A stretch of 7,957 nt of DNA, taken from assembly GCA_900769205.1 (NCBI GenBank), contig CAAGFS010000077.1, positions 1 to 7,957 on the forward strand, read 5' to 3'. This stretch comes from Clostridia bacterium. Its GTDB lineage: Bacteria > Bacillota > Clostridia > Christensenellales > CAG-917. Each line of letters starts with the position of its first letter. Within the stretch, counting starts at the first letter, position 1. The notes beneath the pieces are model-generated. The model was given only the letters and a program-made list of their open reading frames with translations. It made no database searches and was not told the origin of the DNA. This document shows, piece after piece, positions 1 to 5,275 of this stretch. A program made the translations under genes and the position numbers.

Positions 1-189
1 AATAAGCCACAAAAAAAGCTCAACCGTATCGTCTGCGTTTATGCCGATTTTTTTTGATTGCCAGCAAGCGTAAAGCAAGCCGACGAGCATGCCTATCACG
101 ATGATAAGCCCGTACCACTCGACGCTCAGACTGCCGATGTGAAACGCTTCTCTCGGATTTTGTGCGGTTGCGAGAATAAAGTCAAACAT
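1..189 (-). CDS. lgt: Prolipoprotein diacylglyceryl transferase, N-terminal part (cut by window edge)
   Basis: Only the first 63 codons are in the window; the frame is still open at base 1. The N-terminus has the family pattern of a short leader, then FHIGSLSVEWYGLIIVIGML (residues 16-35), matching the Lgt 'IGPLSIRWYGLII' signature, with a first membrane segment at about residues 26-43. Lgt transfers diacylglyceryl from phosphatidylglycerol to the lipobox cysteine of prolipoproteins at the cytoplasmic membrane. The ATG follows an AAGGTGG ribosome site by 4 bases, and that site overlaps the TAA of galK, so the two are almost certainly co-transcribed and may be translationally coupled. A predicted lipoprotein client is encoded in the same window (3203-3649). 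The catalytic residues lie outside the window. Identification rests on the N-terminus alone but is distinctive. Confidence 0.88.
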   Translation of the reverse strand, partial: MFDFILATAQNPREAFHIGSLSVEWYGLIIVIGMLVGLLYACWQSKKIGINADDTVELFLWLI

Positions 190-193
190 AACG

Positions 194-200
194 CCACCTT
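194..200 (-). promoter_or_regulatory. Ribosome binding site of lgt, overlapping the galK stop codon
   Basis: On the minus strand AAGGTGG lies 4 bases before the lgt ATG, and its first two bases are the last two of the galK TAA stop (199-201). A ribosome ending galK would sit directly on the lgt start region. This fixes the lgt start and suggests coupling. Confidence 0.75.
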
Positions 201-1449
201 ATTGCAAATCAAGTCTTGTCGCGCCGCTGTCGCGGATTGCGAGTTTGAATACGTTTTCCGAGCCGAACATCACTTCAAACGCGTTGTCAACCCCGGTTTC
301 GCTCTTTTTTGCAAACACCAGAATCGTGCCTGCAAAACCGCCGCCGTGCACTCTCGACGCAACGACGCCCTGTATCTTCACCACTCTGTCGAGCGCGTTT
401 TCGAGATTGTGATTTCTGCTTGCGGGAGAATACGTGTTTTGCAGCTTGTATCTCGAGCTCAATCCCGACTCGTTGACGGCTTGCAAAAACGCGTCTTCGT
501 CTCCGTTTTTGACGGCTTGCAACGCGCTTTCCACGCGCGCGTTTTCTTCAAAGAAATGCTCTGCGCGAAGGTAGGCTCTTTCGCTCACCTTTCCAACGAC
601 GTTTTTCTTGTCGCGCTCCCACTTTTGAGCGGGTATCTCGTGCAGAAGTCTTGCGCCGAAAAGGGAGGCTACTTCCTTCATCTCCTGCGGGATTGCGGCA
701 TAGTCGTCGGTGAGATCGCTGTGGTCTCCGCCCGTTGCGATGACGTAGATATCGAGATCGTCGAAACCCCAATGCGCCTTTTCGATGACGGGATTTTCAA
801 AACTTGCAAAATCTATGAAATCGACTCCGCCGAGCGCGATTGCGCTTTGGTCCATAAGTCCGCACGGCTTGCCGAAGAAAGTGTTTTCGGCGTACTGCGA
901 CGCTTTGGCTTTGAACACCGGGTCGAGAGAAGACGAGTTGTAATAGACGTTGAGAATCTCCGCGATCGCAAGCTCGAAAGAGCTTGACGAAGAAACGCCC
1001 GAGCCTTTTGGCACGCTCGAAGTCATACACGCGGAAAAACCGCCCACGTTTTTGCCCGAACGCTTGTAGTAGTCCACGACGCCTTTTATCAGAGCAAGGG
1101 ACGTGCCGATCTCGCTCATCGAAAAATCGGGACGTTCGACGTCCACGCGCAACATCGGATAGCCTTTGGATTTGACTTCGATTATGCCGTCCGTGCGCTT
1201 TGACACGCTTGCAAGCGTGTCGCAATTTATGGACGCGCAAAGCACCTTTCCGCCGTTGTGATCGGTGTGATTTCCGACGATTTCAATGCGCCCCGGCGAC
1301 GAGAAAAACTCGACGTCGTCCGTGTTGAATGTGGCTCTGTGCATATTTACGAGTTCTTCAAAGCGGGCTTTTTGAGTTTCCGCGTCAGAATGAAACACGT
1401 CTTTGCACGTTTTTTCAAATCTTTCTCCTGCCAAAAAATCGACTGCCAT
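199..1449 (-). CDS. galK: Galactokinase (GHMP kinase family)
   Basis: Phosphorylates alpha-D-galactose at O1 with ATP, the entry step of the Leloir pathway, in the cytosol. All three GHMP/galactokinase motifs are visible in the 416-residue product: the galactokinase signature at residues 51-67 (SPGRIEIVGNHTDHNGG), the ATP-binding serine/glycine loop at 147-159 (PKGSGVSSSSSFE), and the C-terminal glycine motif at 366-375 (RVHGGGFAGT). GLMDQ at 197-201 supplies the likely catalytic Asp200. The variant signature 'GNHTDH' in place of 'GEHTDY' and the extra N-terminal stretch of about 45 residues resemble the longer galactokinases of gut clostridia, so the upstream ATG is kept. AGGAG lies 10 bases before it, slightly far. 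Divergent from galT and followed by lgt. A palindrome over the likely transcription start suggests operator control. Confidence 0.95.
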   Translation of the reverse strand: MAVDFLAGERFEKTCKDVFHSDAETQKARFEELVNMHRATFNTDDVEFFSSPGRIEIVGNHTDHNGGKVLCASINCDTLASVSKRTDGIIEVKSKGYPMLRVDVERPDFSMSEIGTSLALIKGVVDYYKRSGKNVGGFSACMTSSVPKGSGVSSSSSFELAIAEILNVYYNSSSLDPVFKAKASQYAENTFFGKPCGLMDQSAIALGGVDFIDFASFENPVIEKAHWGFDDLDIYVIATGGDHSDLTDDYAAIPQEMKEVASLFGARLLHEIPAQKWERDKKNVVGKVSERAYLRAEHFFEENARVESALQAVKNGDEDAFLQAVNESGLSSRYKLQNTYSPASRNHNLENALDRVVKIQGVVASRVHGGGFAGTILVFAKKSETGVDNAFEVMFGSENVFKLAIRDSGATRLDLQ

Positions 1450-1468
1450 AAAGCTACTGCTCCTATAA

Positions 1469-1486
1469 ATAGCATAATTATGCTAT
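1469..1486. promoter_or_regulatory. 18-bp perfect palindrome at the galK transcription start (candidate operator)
   Basis: ATAGCATAATTATGCTAT is a perfect inverted repeat with no spacer. It begins directly after the galK -10 box and covers the expected +1, between promoter and ribosome site. A bound dimer there would block galK-lgt transcription. It lacks the central CG typical of LacI/GalR operators, so the binding protein cannot be named. It could also act as a short mRNA hairpin, but it is AT-rich and weak. Confidence 0.5.
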
Positions 1487-1515
1487 ATTGTACCACACGC
1501 TGTCAATATTTGCAA
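1487..1515 (-). promoter_or_regulatory. galK-lgt promoter
   Basis: On the minus strand: -35 TTGCAA (1510-1515), 17-base spacer, -10 TACAAT (1487-1492) preceded by TGG, an extended -10. This mirrors the galT promoter exactly. An alternative -35 TTGACA (1501-1506) with CATAAT 18 bases on is also possible. The start would fall near 1480, leaving a leader of about 30 bases. Confidence 0.6.
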
Positions 1516-1540
1516 GGCAATTGCAAACTAAACCTTGCAA
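1510..1540. repeat. Inverted repeat joining the two gal promoter -35 regions
   Basis: TTGCAAGG (1510-1517) and CCTTGCAA (1533-1540) are perfect inverted copies, and a third TTGCAA lies between them (1521-1526). The outer two are the proposed -35 boxes of galK and galT. It could be the binding site of a regulator acting on both promoters, or simply a consequence of identical back-to-back -35 boxes. Confidence 0.5.
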
Positions 1541-1563
1541 TGCCGATGGATGCGTGCTACAAT
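1535..1563 (+). promoter_or_regulatory. galT promoter
   Basis: -35 TTGCAA (1535-1540), 17-base spacer, -10 TACAAT (1558-1563) preceded by TGC (extended -10). Transcription should begin near 1570, giving a leader of about 30 bases with GGAGG at 1591-1595, 5 bases before the ATG at 1601. Confidence 0.65.
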
Positions 1564-1600
1564 AGTTGAAGTATATTTTTCAGTACTTTTGGAGGTTTTT

Positions 1601-3151
1601 ATGTCACCGCGAGTGTCTTTTGACGAACTTGCAAAACAAAACGTCGCAAGATTGCTCAAATATGCAACTCAACGCCTTTATCTTGACGACGCAGACTATT
1701 TTTACGCGCAAAATCAACTGCTCGACGCTCTGAAAATTGCCGAACCCGGCGAATACGACGATATTGAGGTGGGAGATATATACGACGTCATGGAAGCGCT
1801 CTCCGCCTACGCCGTGCGGAAGAAACTCATCGACGAGAATCAACGCCTGCTGTTTGAAACTCGCCTTATCGGTTATTGCATGCCCGCTCCGAGCGCGGTC
1901 GTTTCCACCTTCGACGACGTCGCAAGCTACGAAGGCGTGGACAAAGCGTGCGATTATCTGCATAAACTCGGCATAGACAGTCTGTATCTGCGTCAGAAGG
2001 ATTTCGACAAAAACATAATCTGGAAACACGACGCTCCGCGCGGAGATATAGTCGTCACCATCAACCTTTCAAAACCCGAAAAAACTCCCGAGCAGGTCCG
2101 CCTTGCAAAAGAAGCAAAAACCGGCTATCCAAAATGCGCCTTGTGCGAAGAAAATCTCGGCTTTGTCGGCAACGCCGCAATGTCGGCAAGACAAACGATA
2201 CGCACAATCCCCTTTGAACTCGACGGCGAGGACTGGTTTATGCAGTTTTCTCCGTACAGTTATTTCGAGCAACACGTCATTGCGGTTTGCAAAAAGCACC
2301 GTCCTATGTGCGTGAGCGACGCAACGCTCAAACGTATGCTCGATTTCGTGGACTTGTTCCCCCACTATTTTATAGGTTCAAACGCCGCGCTTCCCATCGT
2401 CGGCGGTTCTATTCTCGCTCACGATCACTATCAGGGCGGAAAGAAAGTCCTTCCCGTCTTCACGCGCCCCGCGCGCAGATATTTCAGAGTGGACGGCTAC
2501 GGCGACGTCAACGTGTCCGTCGTGGACTGGTACAACTCAATCGTGCGCATCGAAAGCGCAAACCGCGACCACGCGCTTGAAATCGCAAACAAGTTCAGGA
2601 GAGCGTGGGACGACTATTCGGACGAAAGCGTCAACGTGATCTGCAGCACGCAAAAGGACGGCGAGCGCGTGCAACACAACGCCGTCACTCCTATTGCGTC
2701 CATCAACTCCGACGGCGAATATCAGTTCAATCTCATCCTGCGCAACAACCGCACGGACGAGCAACACCCCTTCGGGATCTTCCATCCCGCAAAGGAACTT
2801 CACAACATCAAGCAGGAGTCGATCGGCATCATCGAAGTGATGGGATTGTTTATTCTCCCCGGCAGACTTGCAAAAGAGTGCGAGATGATACGCGACATCC
2901 TTACGGGCGCAACCGTGCTCGATTTCAAGGCTCTTGCGGAAGAAACGCATCCGCTCAACAAGCATCTCGGAATGATAACTCAACTTGTCGTGGACAACGG
3001 CACGGCTTGCGCAAAAGACAAGGCGGAAGCCGCGGTGACCGACTATATAAACAACGCCTGCGAGAAGATTCTCGACACCACCGCAGTCTTCAAAAACGAC
3101 GAAGTCGGTCAACAAGCCTTCGACAAGTTTATCGCAAGCGTGCTTGCTTGA
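1601..3151 (+). CDS. galT: UDP-glucose--hexose-1-phosphate uridylyltransferase, class II type
   Basis: Exchanges UMP between UDP-glucose and galactose-1-phosphate, giving glucose-1-phosphate and UDP-galactose, the step after galactokinase. The 516-residue length and layout fit the class II GalT family of Gram-positive bacteria. The core nucleotidyl-transfer motif is AHDHYQGG (His274, His276, Gln278), the HxHxQ pattern of the HIT-like superfamily; the histidine that carries the UMP adduct should be one of these. A CALC pair (Cys179, Cys182) lies ahead of it, and VGGSILAHDHY is strongly conserved in the class. The ATG at 1601 is chosen because GGAGG lies 5 bases upstream; the frame is open back to 1535, but that stretch is the promoter. 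Divergent from galK; ends before a bidirectional terminator. No galE or galM in the window. Confidence 0.95.
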   Translation: MSPRVSFDELAKQNVARLLKYATQRLYLDDADYFYAQNQLLDALKIAEPGEYDDIEVGDIYDVMEALSAYAVRKKLIDENQRLLFETRLIGYCMPAPSAVVSTFDDVASYEGVDKACDYLHKLGIDSLYLRQKDFDKNIIWKHDAPRGDIVVTINLSKPEKTPEQVRLAKEAKTGYPKCALCEENLGFVGNAAMSARQTIRTIPFELDGEDWFMQFSPYSYFEQHVIAVCKKHRPMCVSDATLKRMLDFVDLFPHYFIGSNAALPIVGGSILAHDHYQGGKKVLPVFTRPARRYFRVDGYGDVNVSVVDWYNSIVRIESANRDHALEIANKFRRAWDDYSDESVNVICSTQKDGERVQHNAVTPIASINSDGEYQFNLILRNNRTDEQHPFGIFHPAKELHNIKQESIGIIEVMGLFILPGRLAKECEMIRDILTGATVLDFKALAEETHPLNKHLGMITQLVVDNGTACAKDKAEAAVTDYINNACEKILDTTAVFKNDEVGQQAFDKFIASVLA

Positions 3152-3187
3152 TTTTATCTATATCCATAAAAAACCACGTTAGATACG

Positions 3188-3220
3188 ACAAAAAACGCCA
3201 CATTAAGCGGCGTTTTTTGT
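3188..3220. terminator. Bidirectional intrinsic terminator between galT and the lipoprotein gene
   Basis: ACAAAAAACGCC (3188-3199) pairs perfectly with GGCGTTTTTTGT (3209-3220) around a 9-base loop. The T run serves galT on the plus strand and the A run serves the convergent lipoprotein gene on the minus strand. The stop codon of the lipoprotein gene (3203-3205) lies in the loop. Confidence 0.85.
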
Positions 3221-3649
3221 TAAAATCTTATCTTCATTCTTTTCAAGCGACAGCAACACGTCCATAGGCGCAACCACGATTGAATTGCCAACTCGCACCG
3301 CACCGTCGCCGTACCCTGCATACGGCGTGCCGTAGAAAACAAAGCGGTCGCCTGATGGAATATTCGGATTGCCTTTCATTCCGCCGCCAAGTAAATTATC
3401 CCCGAAAGCCTTTTTCGCTTTTAGCGTGGAAGCAAACGCAACGATGTACACTTTTTCGCCGTTTGCGTTTGTCATAACCGTGTACGCAACGTCTATAACG
3501 TTGTCCGCATCCCTGTGATATTCAACCATATACCCTGCATATTCCGCCGTCGAAATACATTTACTCTCATAATCGCACGCAACGAGCGTAACCATCATAA
3601 ACGCACATACCAGCAAGAGCGGTATTCCCTTTGCCAAAACTTTCTTCAT
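3203..3649 (-). CDS. Putative lipoprotein of unknown function
   Basis: A 148-residue product with a clear lipoprotein signal peptide: MKK, hydrophobic core at residues 8-24, and lipobox LVAC with Cys25 as the lipidated residue, so it should sit on the outer face of the membrane. The mature part (about 124 residues) is mixed alpha/beta-looking, rich in Gly, Tyr and Val; a YIVAFASTLKAKKAF stretch and a glycine-rich GGGMKGNP segment stand out. I recognise no family. The ATG at 3649 is preferred because AGGTGG lies 5 bases upstream; a GTG three codons earlier overlaps that ribosome site. It diverges from a small XRE regulator, and its promoter lies among repeated operator-like boxes, so repression by that neighbour is the natural guess. 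Its last codons run into the terminator stem. Confidence 0.8.
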   Translation of the reverse strand: MKKVLAKGIPLLLVCAFMMVTLVACDYESKCISTAEYAGYMVEYHRDADNVIDVAYTVMTNANGEKVYIVAFASTLKAKKAFGDNLLGGGMKGNPNIPSGDRFVFYGTPYAGYGDGAVRVGNSIVVAPMDVLLSLEKNEDKILTKNAA

Positions 3650-3674
3650 ACTTTCCACCTATTGCAATTTGAAT

Positions 3675-3739
3675 GTAACAAATTGTCACATTACATATAG
3701 TAACAAAATGTTACAATTTTGTCAATAACAAACGTAAGG
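3675..3739. promoter_or_regulatory. Three operator-like sites in 25-bp phase between lipoprotein and regulator genes
   Basis: TAACAAA occurs at 3676, 3701 and 3726, each exactly 25 bp after the last. Site B (3700-3714) is a perfect interrupted palindrome, GTAAC-5 bases-GTTAC; site A (3675-3689), GTAAC-5-GTCAC, differs by one base; site C (3725-3739) keeps only the left half. B lies between the -35 and -10 of the lipoprotein promoter, A just downstream of it, and C touches the ribosome site of the regulator. This fits a dimeric XRE repressor controlling the lipoprotein gene and possibly itself. Confidence 0.6.
3697..3725 (-). promoter_or_regulatory. Promoter of the lipoprotein gene
   Basis: On the minus strand a consensus -35 TTGACA (3720-3725) is followed after 17 bases by TACTAT (3697-3702). 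The start would be near 3690. Operator-like site B lies across the spacer. No equally good promoter is seen for the regulator on the plus strand. Confidence 0.65.
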
Positions 3740-3745
3740 TGAAAT

Positions 3746-3961
3746 GTGGAAAACGGACTTATCGGTCTTAAAAGAATAAGGAAGGAACGTGGCTACAGCC
3801 AATTGAAGGTAGCCCTTGACTTGAACATAAGCCGAGAAGCGTTGTCGTACTATGAAAACGGCAAGCGTAATCCCGACATACAAACCCTGCGCCTTTTTTC
3901 AAACTATTTCAACGTGTCGATAGATTATCTTGTCAACGGCAAAGAATTTGAAAAGCACTGA
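3746..3961 (+). CDS. Small XRE/Cro-CI-type transcriptional regulator
   Basis: A 71-residue protein made almost wholly of one helix-turn-helix domain of the XRE family (residues 6-62): GLKRIRKERGYSQ (helix 1 and turn), then KVALDLNISREALSYYENGKRNP (helices 2-3 with the typical YENGKR), then LRLFSNYFNVSIDYLVNG, the common ending of these repressors. There is no separate effector or dimerisation domain. It starts with GTG, 4 bases after AAGGTG; an ATG two bases earlier is out of frame. It diverges from the lipoprotein gene, over three phased operator-like boxes, so it most likely represses that gene and itself. Its TGA stop is inside the stem of its own terminator. Confidence 0.88.
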   Translation: MENGLIGLKRIRKERGYSQLKVALDLNISREALSYYENGKRNPDIQTLRLFSNYFNVSIDYLVNGKEFEKH

Positions 3962-3980
3962 CCAACGTCAGTGTTTTTTT
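3956..3980 (+). terminator. Intrinsic terminator of the XRE regulator gene
   Basis: CACTGAC (3956-3962) pairs with GTCAGTG (3967-3973) around CAAC, followed by seven T (3974-3980). Flanking A and T runs can extend the stem. The gene's stop codon lies in the left arm. Confidence 0.85.
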
Positions 3981-4049
3981 ACGGTTATCAAATATGCTTT
4001 AAGTTTCTAAATGAAGATTGCATACGAATCGGGTTTTATGTGCAATAAC

Positions 4050-4184
4050 AATTATTTAATCCACTGCATAGACTGTGAGACTGCCAAGCAGATATATAAC
4101 GAGAAAGAGACACCCACACGGCAACCCTAATGTACAAGCGGTACATGAGTTGACGAGAGTGCGGCTCTGACGAAGTTGTTCGCT
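4050..4184 (+). repeat. Structured repeat, copy 1 (partly degenerate)
   Basis: Shares with copy 3 the 12-mer AATTATTTAATC (4050-4061), sited 45 bases before the main stem in both, and nearly identical core segments. Hairpin core: CAAC (4122-4125)/GTTG (4149-4152), internal loop CCTA/GA, then ATGTAC (4130-4135)/GTACAT (4141-4146) with a 5-base loop. The main stem is reduced to AGAG (4106-4109)/CTCT (4165-4168) plus CC..CAC/GTG..GG with bulges. AAC (4098-4100) can pair with GTT (4175-4177) across the conserved purine loop RAGAA/GACGAA. The outer closing stem is weak. No protein frame of note; the region 3981-4049 before it shows nothing clear apart from a weak TTGCAT-17-TGCAAT promoter-like match at 4018-4046. 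Confidence 0.7.
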
Positions 4185-4208
4185 AAAAAAACGACTAAAA
4201 CTTATCTC

Positions 4209-4333
4209 TTTGACGGCAGTATTCGGATAAAGAACAAGAAAGGCGCAACACAGACAAAACCTAATGTACACATAGTACATGATTTTGGATGTGTTGCGCC
4301 TGACGCAGTTATTTGCCGAATAATGCCGTCAAA
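4209..4333 (+). repeat. Structured repeat, copy 2 (full stems)
   Basis: The best-folded copy. Outer stem: TTTGACGGCA (4209-4218) with TGCCGTCAAA (4324-4333), one G/A mismatch, then TATTCGG (4220-4226) with CCGAATA (4316-4322). Main stem: 12 bp, 4241-4252 with 4290-4301. Inner: AAAA (4256-4259)/TTTT (4283-4286), CCTA/GA internal loop, ATGTAC (4264-4269)/GTACAT (4275-4280), 5-base loop. Conserved AAC/GTT pair (4233-4235/4308-4310). Stem sequences differ from copies 1 and 3 yet stay paired. The right outer arm contains the recR stop codon (4329-4331), so on the other strand the recR mRNA would end in this long hairpin; there is no immediate U run for a classical terminator. Confidence 0.75.
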
Positions 4334-4913
4334 GCTCGATACGCGACGACAAAGCGCGAGAAAGCGTGCTTTCATCCGCATATTCGATGACGCTTCCTTC
4401 GGGAAGTCCGCGAGCTATGCGCGTGACTTTGATGCCGAGCGGTTTGATAAGGCGCGCGATATACATTGCGGTCGCCTCCCCTTCCACGTCGGGATTTGTG
4501 GCAAGAATCACTTCTTCCACACCGTCAAGCCGTTCGAGCAATTCCTTGATGCGAATGTCGTTGGGGCCTATATGCTCCATGGGCGAAATCACTCCGCCGA
4601 GAACGTGATACACACCCTTGAAGTCTTTGACTTTTTCAAGCGCGACGATGTCTTTCGGCTCTTTTACGACGCATATTGTCGTCGGTTTGCGTGTAGCGCA
4701 CACGTCGCATATCTCGTTTTCGGTGTAGTTTCCGCAGATCTTGCAAAAATGCACGCTTTCCTTCACCTGCTTTATCGCATCGACAAGTTCGTTCACTTCA
4801 TCGTCGGACGAGTTCAGAATCGCGTAAGCATAACGCGCCGCCGTCTTTTCCCCGACGGACGGAAGTTTGGAAAGTTGCGCAATGAGTTTTGCAAGCGGTT
4901 CGATGTACTTCAT
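4329..4913 (-). CDS. recR: Recombination mediator protein RecR
   Basis: Works with RecO (and RecF) to load RecA onto SSB-coated single-stranded DNA at gaps; it forms ring-shaped oligomers that clamp DNA. The 194 residues match the usual length of about 198. Visible in order: helix-hairpin-helix region around residues 14-32 (LSKLPSVGEKTAARYAY), four-cysteine zinc finger at Cys57, Cys60, Cys69 and Cys72, a Toprim domain from about residue 79 (ICVVKEPKDI, HVLGGVISPMEHIGP, ATNPDVEGEATA), and the C-terminal STLSRALSSR segment. MKYIEPLAKLI is a typical family start, though no clear ribosome site precedes it; the ybaB stop is 21 bases upstream, so coupling is possible. Last gene of dnaX-ybaB-recR; its stop lies within an arm of structured repeat copy 2. 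Confidence 0.97.
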   Translation of the reverse strand: MKYIEPLAKLIAQLSKLPSVGEKTAARYAYAILNSSDDEVNELVDAIKQVKESVHFCKICGNYTENEICDVCATRKPTTICVVKEPKDIVALEKVKDFKGVYHVLGGVISPMEHIGPNDIRIKELLERLDGVEEVILATNPDVEGEATAMYIARLIKPLGIKVTRIARGLPEGSVIEYADESTLSRALSSRIEL

Positions 4914-4934
4914 ATTGACTAAAACGCGAAAAAA

Positions 4935-5255
4935 TCAGAACAATCCCGTGTTGCCCATAGGACCGAGAAGTTCTTTGGAAAGGTCGTCCGCTTGTTTCAT
5001 AGCGTCGTTGAGAGCCGCAAGAACCATATCTTCGAGCATTTCAACGTCGTCGGGGTCAACCGCCTCGGGTTTGATGCTCACCGAAACGGGAGTCTTGTCA
5101 CCGGTTATGGTCACTTCAACCATACCGCCTGCCGCACTTCCCGTCACTTCGCTGTCCGCAAGCTCCTGTTGAGCTTCCTGCAACTTGCGTTGCATTGCCT
5201 GAGCTTGTTTCATAAGTTGTTGCATGTTTCCGCCGCCAAATCCGCCGTATCCCAT
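4935..5255 (-). CDS. ybaB: Nucleoid-associated protein, YbaB/EbfC family
   Basis: A 106-residue YbaB/EbfC protein; the family forms dimers that bind DNA with little sequence specificity, and its cellular role is not settled. Seen here: a glycine-rich N-terminus with MGYGGFGGGNMQQLMKQAQAM, a long amphipathic helix (about residues 9-35, many Gln), the beta-sheet core VTGSAAGGMVEVTITGDKTPVSVSIKPEAVDP, and a C-terminal helix with LEDMVLAALNDAMKQ, all family hallmarks at the usual length. AGGAG (5261-5265) lies 5 bases before the ATG. It sits between dnaX (20-base gap) and recR (21-base gap), the gene order conserved in Bacillota. Confidence 0.95.
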   Translation of the reverse strand: MGYGGFGGGNMQQLMKQAQAMQRKLQEAQQELADSEVTGSAAGGMVEVTITGDKTPVSVSIKPEAVDPDDVEMLEDMVLAALNDAMKQADDLSKELLGPMGNTGLF

Positions 5256-5275
5256 ACTATCTCCTAAAAATTGTA

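Noticed and set aside
58..987. Long rightward open frame of 309 codons opposite galK.
   Set aside because: It is the antisense of galK and lgt, whose motifs are unmistakable; it has no ribosome site and no recognisable protein features.
1535..1600. Upstream extension of galT by 22 codons.
   Set aside because: The stretch holds the galT promoter and has no ribosome site, while GGAGG sits 5 bases before the ATG at 1601.
2605..3267. Rightward open frame of 220 codons overlapping galT in another frame.
   Set aside because: Arg/His/Ser-rich shadow of galT running through the terminator; no family features.
4018..4046. Promoter TTGCAT-17-TGCAAT ahead of repeat copy 1.
   Set aside because: Only four of six matches in the -10 and no equivalent ahead of copy 3, so it is not listed as a feature.
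4050..4333. CRISPR array or IS ends.
   Set aside because: There are only two adjacent units of over 120 bases with diverged stems, no regular short repeats or spacers, no transposase gene and no visible target duplication.
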